Assembly: GCA_964550985.1 (NCBI GenBank)
Contig: CAZKBM010000028.1
Coordinates: forward strand, 1-33,302
DNA from: JAAYCI01 sp964550985
GTDB taxonomy: Bacteria > Bacillota > Clostridia > Oscillospirales > Ruminococcaceae
DNA length: 33,302 bases
Direction of reading: 5' to 3'
Each line of letters starts with the position of its first letter. The first letter of the stretch is position 1. A program made the translations under genes and the position numbers. The notes under the pieces were generated by a model, which searched no databases, was not told the origin of the DNA, and was given only the letters and a program-made list of their open reading frames with translations. This document shows, piece by piece, positions 7,041 to 15,428 of this stretch.

Positions 7041-8129
7041 CTATCTGCCCTCCTTGCCCATCACGCGGATAATCTCTTCAAACAGGGTAAAGTCCTCCAC
7101 GGCGTCTTCCAAAATAGTTTTGGGCTGGCCGCCGTTTTGTACACAGTCATAAAAAAGGGTAAGTTCTGTTTGGAAGGGGTCGGTATAATCCGGGCCGTAG
7201 AGCGTGGTTTGGGTGCTGTGCGCCGTGGAATCCGTCACCTCCAGGCTAAGGGGCTGGTAGCGGATATAAGGGGTTTCGTATTTCAGTTTTAGCTTGCGGT
7301 CTCCCTGATAAATTTCCACCGCGGCGTCAAACTCCACAATCGACTGGTCGTTCACCAGCTCATACGTGGCAAGAAAATCCCCATAGTCCATCACCACCAC
7401 CAGGTGCTGCCCCCCGCTGCAGGTGGATACGGACAGCACACGCTTTGGCGGACCCACAAGCTCGCGCACGGCCGAAAGGGAATGGCAACCAAGGCCGGTA
7501 AGCATGGTATAAGCGGTGCGCTGGGCGTCACTTGCACCTTCGCCAAGGGCGCTATCCAACTGCTGGCGTTTACGCTGTGCCCCCTCTTGTTTGGCGGCCT
7601 CAGGTACGTCGCTTGGGTAGAAGATGGGGCGGGTCTGGTCAATAAAAAACCGGCCCTCCAAAATTATATCGCGAAAGCGCAGGTGCCGAATGGGCCTCGG
7701 GTCCTCGGTCATAATTTCTTTTGCGCGCAGCAAGGGCGAGGCATAGCGGCGCATATAGCCCACCATGACCACCTGTTTTGGGTATTGTTTTTTCAGCTCA
7801 ATCAGTTCCAGCAGTTCAGCTTTGCACAGGGTGACGGGTTTCTCTACAAATACATGCAGCCCACGCTGCAGCGCCGCCTTGATATATTGGCCGTGGAACT
7901 GGTCTGGCGAGAGGATAAGCACAGCGTCAATGTCGCTGTCCTGTATCAGCTCTAAACCGTCCAGGTAGGCCCCAGGGATATGGTATTTCTTTTTTACAAA
8001 CTCCACCAGCGAGGGGGATACATCGCTTATCGCCTCTATCTCGTATTTTTCGGTAAGGTCATGCAGGATGGGCAGATGCATCAGCTGAGATACCTCGCCC
8101 AGCCCAATAACGCCAAGTTTGATTGCCAT
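7041..8129 (-). CDS. Gfo/Idh/MocA family NAD(P)-dependent oxidoreductase
   Basis: A 362-residue dehydrogenase. The N-terminal Rossmann fold begins KLGVIGLGEVSQLMHLPIL (G-x-G-x-x motif near residues 8-12), DAVLILSPDQFHGQY is the usual second strand region, and HVFVEKPVTL contains the catalytic E-K-P lysine motif. Members oxidise hydroxyls of sugars, inositols and glycosides to ketones with NAD(P). GGGAGGA lies eight bases before ATG at 8129. It is the first gene after a 108-bp gap downstream of the response regulator, and abuts the IolE-like gene. The role is probably oxidation of the imported compound; whether the substrate is an inositol, an amino-cyclitol or an intact glycoside cannot be decided here. 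Confidence 0.86.
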   Translation of the reverse strand: MAIKLGVIGLGEVSQLMHLPILHDLTEKYEIEAISDVSPSLVEFVKKKYHIPGAYLDGLELIQDSDIDAVLILSPDQFHGQYIKAALQRGLHVFVEKPVTLCKAELLELIELKKQYPKQVVMVGYMRRYASPLLRAKEIMTEDPRPIRHLRFRDIILEGRFFIDQTRPIFYPSDVPEAAKQEGAQRKRQQLDSALGEGASDAQRTAYTMLTGLGCHSLSAVRELVGPPKRVLSVSTCSGGQHLVVVMDYGDFLATYELVNDQSIVEFDAAVEIYQGDRKLKLKYETPYIRYQPLSLEVTDSTAHSTQTTLYGPDYTDPFQTELTLFYDCVQNGGQPKTILEDAVEDFTLFEEIIRVMGKEGR

Positions 8130-8237
8130 TTGAATAGATCCTCCCTAAATAAAATCATTTATTTTACAACAGTATAGTATGGGAACTTTGTGCAGCGATA
8201 GTACAAAACGGGCAGAAAACCGAAAAATCCTGTCGGT
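8130..8237 (-). promoter_or_regulatory. Gap between regulator and dehydrogenase gene, possible promoter
   Basis: This 108-bp AT-rich gap holds a repeated tatagta/gatagta pattern on the plus strand near 8172-8202 and a perfect ribosome site. No -35/-10 pair with good spacing is visible, which would fit either read-through from the kinase/regulator genes or an activator-dependent promoter. Confidence 0.3.
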
Positions 8238-9812
8238 TTACTCTTTTTGAAACAGCGCTTTATAATCCTTGGGCTTTACCCCGGTAACCTTTTTGAAGAT
8301 GCGGGAAAAATAGACCGGGTCACAAATCCCCACCTCTTCGGCCACCTCATAGGTTTTTTTATCTGTGGTTTGCAGCAGTAATTTTGCCTGTTCGATGCGA
8401 ACCGCCTGGATAAAAACCGAAATATTTTCCCCTGTCTCTTTTTTAAACAACTTAGAGAGGTAGCTGGGAGACAGGTGCACCACACCCGCCAAGGTTTCCA
8501 GCGGAAGATCCTGCCTGTAATTTTGCCGGATATAGCTTTTGATATGGAGGACAACCGAATCTATCCCTGCGCTGTTCTGGCTGATACGCGCCACCATATC
8601 ATGCAGAAAACGCCCGAGCTGTGCGGCCACCTTTTCTGCTGGGTCCTCTGCCAGCACCCTATCCAGTGTGAGCATCTGCGCGTGCTGGTCGGCGTCATCC
8701 AGCCCATGGTCGTACAACAGGCTTACGCATAGGTTATAAATAATAACATACACACGCCGCGCCTCGGCATAGGCTATGCCGTCCAGGTGACGGCAAAAAA
8801 CAGCGTATAGTTCATCGGTTTGGCCAAGGCTTCCGTTTGCCATTGCCGAAGATAGCAGCTTTAGATGCCGTGATACCCACATCCCTTCCTCTGCGGTAAG
8901 ATGCGGCAGATCGGAATAGCGCATCACCCCGATATTTCGGTTAGAGGCGGCAAATTGCTGGGCGCTGTCGGCCTCTGCGGCGGCCTGGCGCATGCGGGTG
9001 GGGTCGGTATAGTGCGAGGAAAGGCCGAACGAGATGCTAAAATCTGTAAGGGTATCCGCTATGCGCGCCGCCTCATGGCAGTAAGCTGGTAGAGCCAGGT
9101 CGGCCTCGGCATCGATAAACAGGTAGGCGGCCCGCCCGCCACGGGATACAAAGCCAAGGGAAAAAGTGCTGAATACCTCGGCAATGAGCTTTTGGGCCTC
9201 GCCAAGCGGGCGAAAAAAATCGTAGTCCTCCTCCTCTTCCTCCTCTGGGTACACCGCAAAACTGACGATATAATAATTGGTGAGCCGCAGGCCATAGGCC
9301 CCACCTTGTTGCAGCGCGTACAAAAGCGAGGGCGGCGCGCCGAAAATGAGGTCATACAGCAGGCGCTCCCTCCGCAGGCGAATGTTCTCCTCACTTTTCA
9401 CCTGCATACCCTCTACCAGGGCACGGTGGCCGCGTTGCTTTTCAATCTCATTTACGGCTTTGCTTATCGCCCCTTCCAATTTCTCGGCCGAGGTGGGCTT
9501 GAGCACAAAATCTACCACATGGTATTGTATGGCGCGCTGGGCGTAGGCAAAATCGGGAAAGCCCGTCAGGATAATAACCTTCGTCTCGGGGTACTCCTCA
9601 AAAAGTGACTTGGCAAGGCTGAGCCCGTCCATGCCCGGCATATGGATATCGCTTACCACAATATCCGCGGGCGATGCCCGCATTTTTTCCAGCACTTCCA
9701 GCCCGTCACCGGCGGTAGCCGCCACCTTACACCCAAGCGCCGCCCAATTGATGCAGCTGCGCAGGCCCTTACAAATCATGGCCTCATCGTCGGCCAGCAA
9801 TACATTCAGCAT
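8238..9812 (-). CDS. YesN-type response regulator, AraC-family DNA-binding
   Basis: A 524-residue regulator. The N-terminal receiver has ADDE (acidic pocket, residues 7-10), the phospho-acceptor D55 in VVSDIHMPGMDG, and VLKPTSAEKL for the conserved lysine. A long middle section follows, and the C-terminus is a two-helix-turn-helix AraC domain (ETLAGVVHLSPSYLSKLFKK, then AEEVGICDPVYFSRIFKK). In Firmicutes such proteins pair with YesM kinases and activate nearby carbohydrate ABC importer genes. Its ATG at 9812 overlaps the end of the kinase gene by 7 bp, so they are one translational unit. Likely targets are the divergent importer operon, where near-identical direct repeats overlap the -10, and perhaps the cassette downstream. 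Confidence 0.92.
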   Translation of the reverse strand: MLNVLLADDEAMICKGLRSCINWAALGCKVAATAGDGLEVLEKMRASPADIVVSDIHMPGMDGLSLAKSLFEEYPETKVIILTGFPDFAYAQRAIQYHVVDFVLKPTSAEKLEGAISKAVNEIEKQRGHRALVEGMQVKSEENIRLRRERLLYDLIFGAPPSLLYALQQGGAYGLRLTNYYIVSFAVYPEEEEEEDYDFFRPLGEAQKLIAEVFSTFSLGFVSRGGRAAYLFIDAEADLALPAYCHEAARIADTLTDFSISFGLSSHYTDPTRMRQAAAEADSAQQFAASNRNIGVMRYSDLPHLTAEEGMWVSRHLKLLSSAMANGSLGQTDELYAVFCRHLDGIAYAEARRVYVIIYNLCVSLLYDHGLDDADQHAQMLTLDRVLAEDPAEKVAAQLGRFLHDMVARISQNSAGIDSVVLHIKSYIRQNYRQDLPLETLAGVVHLSPSYLSKLFKKETGENISVFIQAVRIEQAKLLLQTTDKKTYEVAEEVGICDPVYFSRIFKKVTGVKPKDYKALFQKE

Positions 9813-11536
9813 AGCAATTCACCCTTTTCATCGCGCGGAACGGTAACGGTTACAATGGTTCCTTTGCCTATAGCACTGCTTATTTGTATGCCATAGGGCG
9901 CGCCATACAGCAGTTCCAAACGGCGACATACATTCTCTAGCGCAATGTGGTTGCCCCCATCCCCCTCTTTGGGAAGCGCGGCGGGGTCAAAACCAGCTCC
10001 GTCATCCTGCACCCGGATATAGATACAGTCCTCCTCCCAGATACGCACAGACACCCTGCCTCCACAGCGCTTTTTTTGGGTGCCGTGCACCACGGCGTTT
10101 TCTACCAGCGGCTGAATGGTTAATTTTGGCAAGTAACAGTTCAGCACATCCTCATCGGCAAATTCAATACTATAGTTTAATTTGTCTTCAAAGCGCATTT
10201 TTTGCAAACTGAGGTAATAGTTCACGTATTCAAGCTCCTGCCGGAATGTCACCTTTTGCCGCCCTTTATGCAATATATTGGCGCGTAAAAGTTCCGCAAG
10301 GCTGGTTACCACTTGGCAAACATCCATCTGCCCGGCCTGTGCCGCGCGCATGTTGATGGATTCCAGCACATTAAAAATAAAATGCGGGCTTATCTGAGAT
10401 TCCAGCAGTTCAAACTCGGCCTCACGCAGTGTCAGGCCTTGCTCATACACCTTGGCAAAAAGCTCTTTCAGTTCATCTCCCAAGGTGTTAAACGCCGTAA
10501 CAATCTGCTCTGTTTCTTTATAGGGGGTAGCTTCCATCCGCACGCTAAGGTCGCCCCTTGCCATGCGGTAAATGGTTGCCACCATGCGCCGCAATGGCCC
10601 GGTAAGCAGAACATAGGCTAGCGCCCCCAGCGCCAGGGTAGCCAGCAAAATGGCCAGGGATACAATTAGGTAGACACGTACAACGGTGTTGACCGAAGCC
10701 AAAATTTCCGCTCGGGGAAGAAAGGCGTCAATCCGAATATCGTAGCCCGAGACCCTGTGCTGGGCATGGTAATATGCCTCATCCCCGATTTTTACAGAAT
10801 CCGCCTCCCCTGCGCCCCTTGTGTGGAGGAAGGGCAAAAAATCGGCCGTTGCGGCTTCATCAGAGGCGAAGTACAAGCTGTTATTTGGCCCCACAAGAAA
10901 AACCTTTGCGCCCGAATAGAGTGATGTGATATACGACGTTCCACTCAGGCCCCCAAAGTGCAGTTCAAAAATCATCTTGCCGCGGGGGTTCATCAGTTCC
11001 AGGTCCGTATAATCCACCACACAATAGGCATAGCCGGGGAAGTCTTCAAAGGTCAGCAGCTCTCGCGCCGAATTTTGGCCTTTGGTACGCCGGTACACTT
11101 CGGCGGTGCGCTGCGCCGCACTGTTATAGATGCCCTCGCGCAGCATGGTAAAATAGGTGCCGTCCCCTTTATACAGGTAAACACCTTTTAAGCTGGTTAG
11201 GTTCCACGCGGCGGAATAGAGCAGAATTTGCCCCAGTTCGTCTTCCATGGCTTGCTTTTGTACCGTGTCCACCTGTGTTTCCGAGGCCATTATGGCGCGT
11301 ACGCTGCTATTGGTTGTAAGCAAAAAGATACTGCTGCGGATAGAATTCATGGTATTTTCCATATTTTCAGAAAGTTGCGCAAGGCATAATTCGGCCGAGG
11401 AGCGCGCCATATTTTCCAGCTTACGGGAGACATTTTGTGTGAAATATACGGCCGAGCCCAAAATGGGGCTAACGGCAAGCACTATACACAGAAGCGCCGC
11501 CAACATGGCCAAGGACATTCGCCTATGCTTTTTCAT
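9806..11536 (-). CDS. YesM-type sensor histidine kinase
   Basis: A 576-residue membrane kinase. It has one transmembrane segment at about 8-32, an extracellular sensor region of about 250 residues, a second segment at about 286-312, HAMP at 313-365, then the His_kinase domain with phospho-accepting H385 in SQISPHFIFNVLES. The C-terminal ATPase domain carries the N box QPLVENAVVHG and the G box DDGAGFD. It should sense an extracellular ligand, or the loaded binding protein, and phosphorylate the overlapping YesN regulator. The gene is divergent from the importer operon across a 347-bp intergenic region with a TTGCAA-17-TTATAG promoter candidate. Architecture and length are standard; the ligand is unknown. 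Confidence 0.92.
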   Translation of the reverse strand: MKKHRRMSLAMLAALLCIVLAVSPILGSAVYFTQNVSRKLENMARSSAELCLAQLSENMENTMNSIRSSIFLLTTNSSVRAIMASETQVDTVQKQAMEDELGQILLYSAAWNLTSLKGVYLYKGDGTYFTMLREGIYNSAAQRTAEVYRRTKGQNSARELLTFEDFPGYAYCVVDYTDLELMNPRGKMIFELHFGGLSGTSYITSLYSGAKVFLVGPNNSLYFASDEAATADFLPFLHTRGAGEADSVKIGDEAYYHAQHRVSGYDIRIDAFLPRAEILASVNTVVRVYLIVSLAILLATLALGALAYVLLTGPLRRMVATIYRMARGDLSVRMEATPYKETEQIVTAFNTLGDELKELFAKVYEQGLTLREAEFELLESQISPHFIFNVLESINMRAAQAGQMDVCQVVTSLAELLRANILHKGRQKVTFRQELEYVNYYLSLQKMRFEDKLNYSIEFADEDVLNCYLPKLTIQPLVENAVVHGTQKKRCGGRVSVRIWEEDCIYIRVQDDGAGFDPAALPKEGDGGNHIALENVCRRLELLYGAPYGIQISSAIGKGTIVTVTVPRDEKGELLC

Positions 11537-11594
11537 TCTCCGCCCCCCAAGCCGTTCGCTTTTGCCGTCATACCTTCCACAGTTTATACTATTA

Positions 11595-11623
11595 CTATAA
11601 ACAGTTTAACATATCTTTTGCAA
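11595..11623 (-). promoter_or_regulatory. Candidate promoter of the kinase/regulator operon
   Basis: Minus-strand TTGCAA (11618-11623), 17 bp, then TTATAG (11595-11600). A palindrome gtttata/tataaac with a 7-base spacer covers the start side (about 11582-11602) and could be an operator. Pattern seen, activity inferred. Confidence 0.45.
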
Positions 11624-11779
11624 TTTTATGAAATTAAAACATGAAAACCACAAAGAATTACCAGAATAAGAGCCATATTTTCCTGCCTGCCCTCTAACCT
11701 TGCCGCATAAAGCAAAGGCGCGAGGGCCCATTTGTGGGCAAGGCGACAATATCCTACCAGCAAAGGGGCGAAATGATGC

Positions 11780-11809
11780 TTGTTGCCCAAAAAAGATATA
11801 GGCTATACT
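11780..11809 (+). promoter_or_regulatory. Candidate promoter of the importer operon
   Basis: TTGTTG (11780-11785), 18 bp, TATACT (11804-11809), about 75 bp upstream of the binding-protein start. The poor -35 and long spacer fit a promoter that needs an activator. Confidence 0.4.
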
Positions 11810-11836
11810 TATTACAGTTTCTCATATAGGTTATAC
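11796..11836 (+). repeat. Direct repeat, candidate YesN binding site
   Basis: atataggctatac (11796-11808) and atataggttatac (11824-11836) match at 12 of 13 positions with a 28-bp period. The first copy covers the -10 of the candidate promoter. AraC-type regulators bind such directly repeated half-sites; the assignment to YesN is inferred from position. Confidence 0.5.
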
Positions 11837-11883
11837 AGGCAGTTTGCCCAACATTTTAGCAGAGAAAGAGGAGGAAAGGTTTC

Positions 11884-13221
11884 ATGATGAAAAAGCGACT
11901 ATTTGCGGGTGCGCTGGCTTTAACACTGTTTGGCGCCGCCCTGGCAGGCTGTGGCGGTACGGCCACCGGCAATGCGGCAGCCAGCGGCTCGGCTGCGGGC
12001 AATACAGAAGCGGGCGGGGTTGTAACCATTCAATACCCCACCTTCCAGTGCGGGGTAAACACCGCAGCCCCGGTTGTGGAACAGCTTATCAAGGAGTTTA
12101 ACGAGCAGTACGCCGGGAAGTATGAGATTAAAAAAGAAGATGTGCCCGGCGACGCAAACTATGTGGATAAAATTAAGGTGCAGCTTGGTACGGGCGACCT
12201 CCCCCCGGTGATTTATGGCGGCGGCTATAACCTGCTAGACCTTGTGGTGGCCAAAGACCTAGCCGTGGACCTGACCGACACAATCAATAACGACCCCGAG
12301 TGGAAAGCGCTGATGTCTGACGCGATGCTTGCCACCAACAGCCGGGATGGCGTGATCTACGCCTCTTCCTCCGAAGGTTCGCCCGTTGGTTATTTTTACA
12401 ACAAAGAACTGTTTGAAAAAGCCGGCATTGCCGAGCCCGCCAAAACCTGGGAAGAGTTTTTTGAACAGTGTGAAAAACTGAAAGCCGCGGGTATAACCCC
12501 CATGGCCATGGATACGGCCGACTCGGCCTGGGTAACCACGCTTTGGATGGGCGCCATGATTGCCACCTCGGGCGATGAAGGCTTAAAATTTATGCAAACC
12601 ATGAACCCCACCGATTACAACATTCCGCCCGTAATTGACGCCGCGGCCAATATCCAAAAGATTTTACAGGAATACACAACAAAAGACGCCATTGGCGGAA
12701 AGTACGAACACGCCGCGAACAACTTCCTTTCGGGCCAGGCCGCCATGATTGCGAACGGCCCTTGGATGATAGGGGATTTTGCGGACACCACCAAAACCAC
12801 CGAGGACTTTGCCGCCAAGGTGGGCGCGGCCATCTACCCCGGGAACTTTGTATTCGAGGCCCCCATCCAGGGCTATATTGTGACCAAACAAAAGGACCCC
12901 AAAGTGCAGGAAGCCGCCATTGAAATGGTGAAGTTTTTCACCTCGGAACATGCCCAGCAGGTAGCGCTGGAGCAGCAGGGCATGGTGCCTGCCTCGCCCA
13001 GTGTGGAAATTACCGATGCCGCCAAACAAAAATACCCCCTGCTGGTAGATTTGCTGGACCAGGTAAACCTGACGGAAATACGTACCGACAATATGCAGGC
13101 CACCATGTTCCCCAATTTATTGGATGTGGTGTCTCAGCAACTGCCCTTGCTCGCATCGGGGGAAATTACCCCGGAACAGTTCTGCCAGGCAATGACGGAC
13201 GGCGCTGCCAAGAACGTTTAA
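11884..13221 (+). CDS. Sugar ABC transporter substrate-binding lipoprotein (CUT1 type)
   Basis: A 445-residue family-1 solute-binding protein. Residues 1-22 are a lipoprotein signal (KKR start, hydrophobic core, LAGC lipobox with C22), followed by an Ala/Gly/Ser linker. The mature part has the usual segments VDKIKVQLGTGDLPPVI, GYFYNKELFEKAGI, TWEEFFEQCEKLKAAGITPM and AAMIANGPWMIGDF seen in oligosaccharide-binding proteins. It would be anchored outside the cell and deliver ligand to the two permeases downstream. AGGAGG lies nine bases before ATGATG; either ATG could start. A small hairpin with a short T-run follows the stop. The ligand is not predictable, but the neighbouring dehydrogenase/NagB-like/kinase cassette is presumably its consumer. 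Confidence 0.93.
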   Translation: MMKKRLFAGALALTLFGAALAGCGGTATGNAAASGSAAGNTEAGGVVTIQYPTFQCGVNTAAPVVEQLIKEFNEQYAGKYEIKKEDVPGDANYVDKIKVQLGTGDLPPVIYGGGYNLLDLVVAKDLAVDLTDTINNDPEWKALMSDAMLATNSRDGVIYASSSEGSPVGYFYNKELFEKAGIAEPAKTWEEFFEQCEKLKAAGITPMAMDTADSAWVTTLWMGAMIATSGDEGLKFMQTMNPTDYNIPPVIDAAANIQKILQEYTTKDAIGGKYEHAANNFLSGQAAMIANGPWMIGDFADTTKTTEDFAAKVGAAIYPGNFVFEAPIQGYIVTKQKDPKVQEAAIEMVKFFTSEHAQQVALEQQGMVPASPSVEITDAAKQKYPLLVDLLDQVNLTEIRTDNMQATMFPNLLDVVSQQLPLLASGEITPEQFCQAMTDGAAKNV

Positions 13222-13254
13222 TGCGAATCTTCCATGCGCCCCTGTGTGGGAAGG

Positions 13255-13274
13255 CCCGCCGAAAGGCGGGTTTT
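13255..13274 (+). terminator. Attenuating hairpin between binding protein and permease genes
   Basis: cccgcc-gaaa-ggcggg followed by tttt. The short T-run suggests partial termination or mRNA 3'-end protection, giving more binding protein than permease. Seen directly; role inferred. Confidence 0.6.
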
Positions 13275-13343
13275 CTATTACAGGGCAAAGCGGCCCGCCG
13301 GTAAGCGGCTATATGGGTAAAAAAGGGGAAAGGAAAAAACGAT

Positions 13344-14216
13344 ATGAAAACAAAGAAGGGGTGGGTGCCGGTTTTTTTGGCCCCGGCGGTCATTCTGTTT
13401 TTACTGATTTACGCTGTACCGCTGTGCATGGTGTTTATCACCTCCCTATTTGACTACCGCCTTACCACAAGCGGCATGGCTTTTGTGGGCCTGAAGCATT
13501 ATATTGAAATGTTTCAAGACGCTGCCTTTAAGCAGGCTTTTGGCAATACCGTTTTGTGGATTTTGATTCAGTGTATTTTACACGTTGCGCTTGGGGTTTT
13601 TGTGGCCTTGCTGCTGTATAAAAAACCCCGTGGCTGGAAATTTGTGCGCACGGCTTATATGGTGCCAAATATCATTTCTAACGCCGCAATGGCCATGATT
13701 TTCCTCAATATTTTTAACCCTACGTTTGGCGTTGTTAATTCGGCCCTGCGGCTGGTAGGGCTTGAAAACCTGGAACGCAACTGGCTGATGGAAACCGCCA
13801 CGGCCTTTCCCGCCGTCACCATGACCTGGGTAATTTTTGCCGGCTACACCACCACCCTGGTGCTGGCCCAGGCGCTTTCGGTGGATGAATCCATACTGGA
13901 GGCGGCGCGTGTGGACGGAGCCAGCAATATCCAAACCGATATGTATGTGATGCTGCCGCTGCTGAAAAAAATTATTGGCACAACCATGGTGATGGGCGCT
14001 ACCTACATGCTACAGATGTTTGACCTCATCTACATTACCACCAACGGCGGGCCGGGCAAAGCCACAACCAACCTGCCCCTGCTGCTTTATGGCGTATACA
14101 AGGGAGAAAACAACTACGGTTACGCCAACACCATTGGCGTGGTAATTGTACTTTTGGGCATTGTGGTAATGACGATAATCAACAAGGCGTTTAAGGTAAA
14201 TGAAGACGACTACTAG
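13344..14216 (+). CDS. CUT1 ABC transporter permease, MalF/UgpA type
   Basis: A 290-residue integral membrane protein with about six hydrophobic helices, beginning with a helix at about 9-30 (VFLAPAVILFLLIYAVPLCM). The cytoplasmic EAA loop, EAARVDGASNIQTDMYVMLP, is the coupling contact for the ATPase. It forms the pore with the next permease and takes ligand from the lipoprotein upstream. AAAGGA precedes ATG at 13344. The gene ends 11 bp before the second permease start. No ATPase gene follows, as is common for CUT1 systems that share an MsmX-like ATPase. Family and partner assignments are firm. Confidence 0.93.
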   Translation: MKTKKGWVPVFLAPAVILFLLIYAVPLCMVFITSLFDYRLTTSGMAFVGLKHYIEMFQDAAFKQAFGNTVLWILIQCILHVALGVFVALLLYKKPRGWKFVRTAYMVPNIISNAAMAMIFLNIFNPTFGVVNSALRLVGLENLERNWLMETATAFPAVTMTWVIFAGYTTTLVLAQALSVDESILEAARVDGASNIQTDMYVMLPLLKKIIGTTMVMGATYMLQMFDLIYITTNGGPGKATTNLPLLLYGVYKGENNYGYANTIGVVIVLLGIVVMTIINKAFKVNEDDY

Positions 14217-14227
14217 GGGGGATCACA

Positions 14228-15079
14228 TTGAATGCTTCTTTTAAAATGCTAAACGGCAAAGAGCGCGTTTTTTTTGTGCTGAAATACCTGTTTTTGGCCG
14301 GGTGTGTTGTGGTGGCCCTCTTCCCTATTTTCTGGGTGATCATGTCCTCCTTCAAATCCAACGCCGAAATTTTATCCAACGGCATTGCCCTGCCCACAAG
14401 CTTTTCTTTTACCGGCTATGTGCAGGCCTTGCAGATATCGCCCATACTGAAGTTCTTTTTTAACAGCATTGTGGTAACCGCCGTAGCCACGGCGTTAAAT
14501 GTGCTGTTTTTGGCCATGGCGGGCTATGTGTTTGCGCGGTGCCAGTTCCGTTTTAAAAACGCGCTGTACCTCATGCTCTCCCTGTCGCTGGTCATACCCA
14601 TGACGGCCCTTTTGCACCCTGTATACACCGTGGTGAACAGCCTGGGGCTGTATGACACAAAGGCCGGGCTGATACTGGTGTATACGGCGCTAAACCTGCC
14701 CATGAGCCTGCTGATTATGCGCGGCACCTTTGGCACCCTGCCCCGCAGCATGGAAGAGGCCGCCTATGTGGATGGGGCCGGATTTGTGCGCACCTTTTTC
14801 CAAATTATGATGCCCTGCGCAAAGGGCGGGCTTACCAGCGCGGCAGTACTGGCCTTTTTGAACAACTGGAACGAATTTACCTTTGCCTTAGTGTTAACCA
14901 GCGGCGAGAGCGCCCGCACCCTGCCGCTCTCTCTCTCCTATTTTACGGCGCAATTCAGCTTTAACTACACCGCGCTTTTTGCGGCGGTCACCATTGCCGT
15001 CATCCCCTCTATCGTGGTGTTTGCCGTATTCCAAGAGCAGGTCGTCTCCAGCATGACGGCCGGGGCCGTTAAGGAGTAA
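14228..15079 (+). CDS. CUT1 ABC transporter permease, MalG/UgpE type
   Basis: A 283-residue six-helix permease, with the long first helix at about 15-40, PIFWVIMSSFKSNAEI after it, and the EAA loop EEAAYVDGAGFVRTFFQIMM. TTG at 14228 is chosen as start because GGGGGG lies about seven bases before it and the next ATG lacks a ribosome site; this weak start may lower output. It completes the importer begun by the lipoprotein and first permease. Its last 11 bp overlap the convergent DUF1667 gene, and there is no terminator hairpin between them, so transcription from each operon must enter the other. Confidence 0.92.
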   Translation: MNASFKMLNGKERVFFVLKYLFLAGCVVVALFPIFWVIMSSFKSNAEILSNGIALPTSFSFTGYVQALQISPILKFFFNSIVVTAVATALNVLFLAMAGYVFARCQFRFKNALYLMLSLSLVIPMTALLHPVYTVVNSLGLYDTKAGLILVYTALNLPMSLLIMRGTFGTLPRSMEEAAYVDGAGFVRTFFQIMMPCAKGGLTSAAVLAFLNNWNEFTFALVLTSGESARTLPLSLSYFTAQFSFNYTALFAAVTIAVIPSIVVFAVFQEQVVSSMTAGAVKE

Positions 15080-15428
15080 AAACCCCCAAACTGCGTGTGG
15101 CAACAAAATTAACACCGGTTCCCAGTACATTGTTGGCCACCATCTGCCCCCGTTTTACCGGCGCCGTAAGGCATATTTCGTCCAGCAGGGCCATAGCCTC
15201 CCGCATCAGATGTTTGGGCAGGGGGGCATCTGTTTTAACCGGAAGGCGCGGAATCTCCGCTTTTATAATACGCACGGTTGAGGTGAGTATCCTGGTGGGG
15301 TTTTGCAGTTCTTCCAGGCCATAGGCAAGGCCTTTTTCGCAGCCCGCCCCTTTTACGGCAAAATCGTTTTCTTCCCAAACCGTTAAGTGGCAGCCCCGTG
15401 GGCAGCCTATGCAAATTAGTTCGGTCAT
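15069..15428 (-). CDS. DUF1667 family protein (four-cysteine, GlpA/GlpB-like operon partner)
   Basis: A 119-residue protein starting MTELICIGCPRGCHLTVWEE. Cysteines at about positions 6, 9, 13 and 30 form a C-x2-C-x3-C plus distal C pattern that could hold an iron-sulfur cluster. DUF1667 genes are habitually found third in operons with a GlpA/GlpO-like dehydrogenase and a GlpB-like FAD/NAD oxidoreductase, as here. The start at 15428 overlaps the stop of the preceding gene as ATGA; a longer frame to 15584 only shadows that gene. It probably acts in electron transfer from the dehydrogenase. The 3' end overlaps the convergent permease gene by 11 bp. Function is inferred from family context. Confidence 0.85.
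   Translation of the reverse strand: MTELICIGCPRGCHLTVWEENDFAVKGAGCEKGLAYGLEELQNPTRILTSTVRIIKAEIPRLPVKTDAPLPKHLMREAMALLDEICLTAPVKRGQMVANNVLGTGVNFVATRSLGVFTP

Larger units (their letters stand above)
11537..11883. other. Divergent regulatory region between YesM and the importer
   Basis: The 347-bp gap has no gene. It holds the leftward promoter candidate at 11595-11623, a small hairpin gccca-tttg-tgggc near 11728-11741, the rightward promoter candidate at 11780-11809, and repeats at 11796-11836. The octamer ttgcccaa also occurs twice, at 11783-11790 and 11844-11851. Confidence 0.6.
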
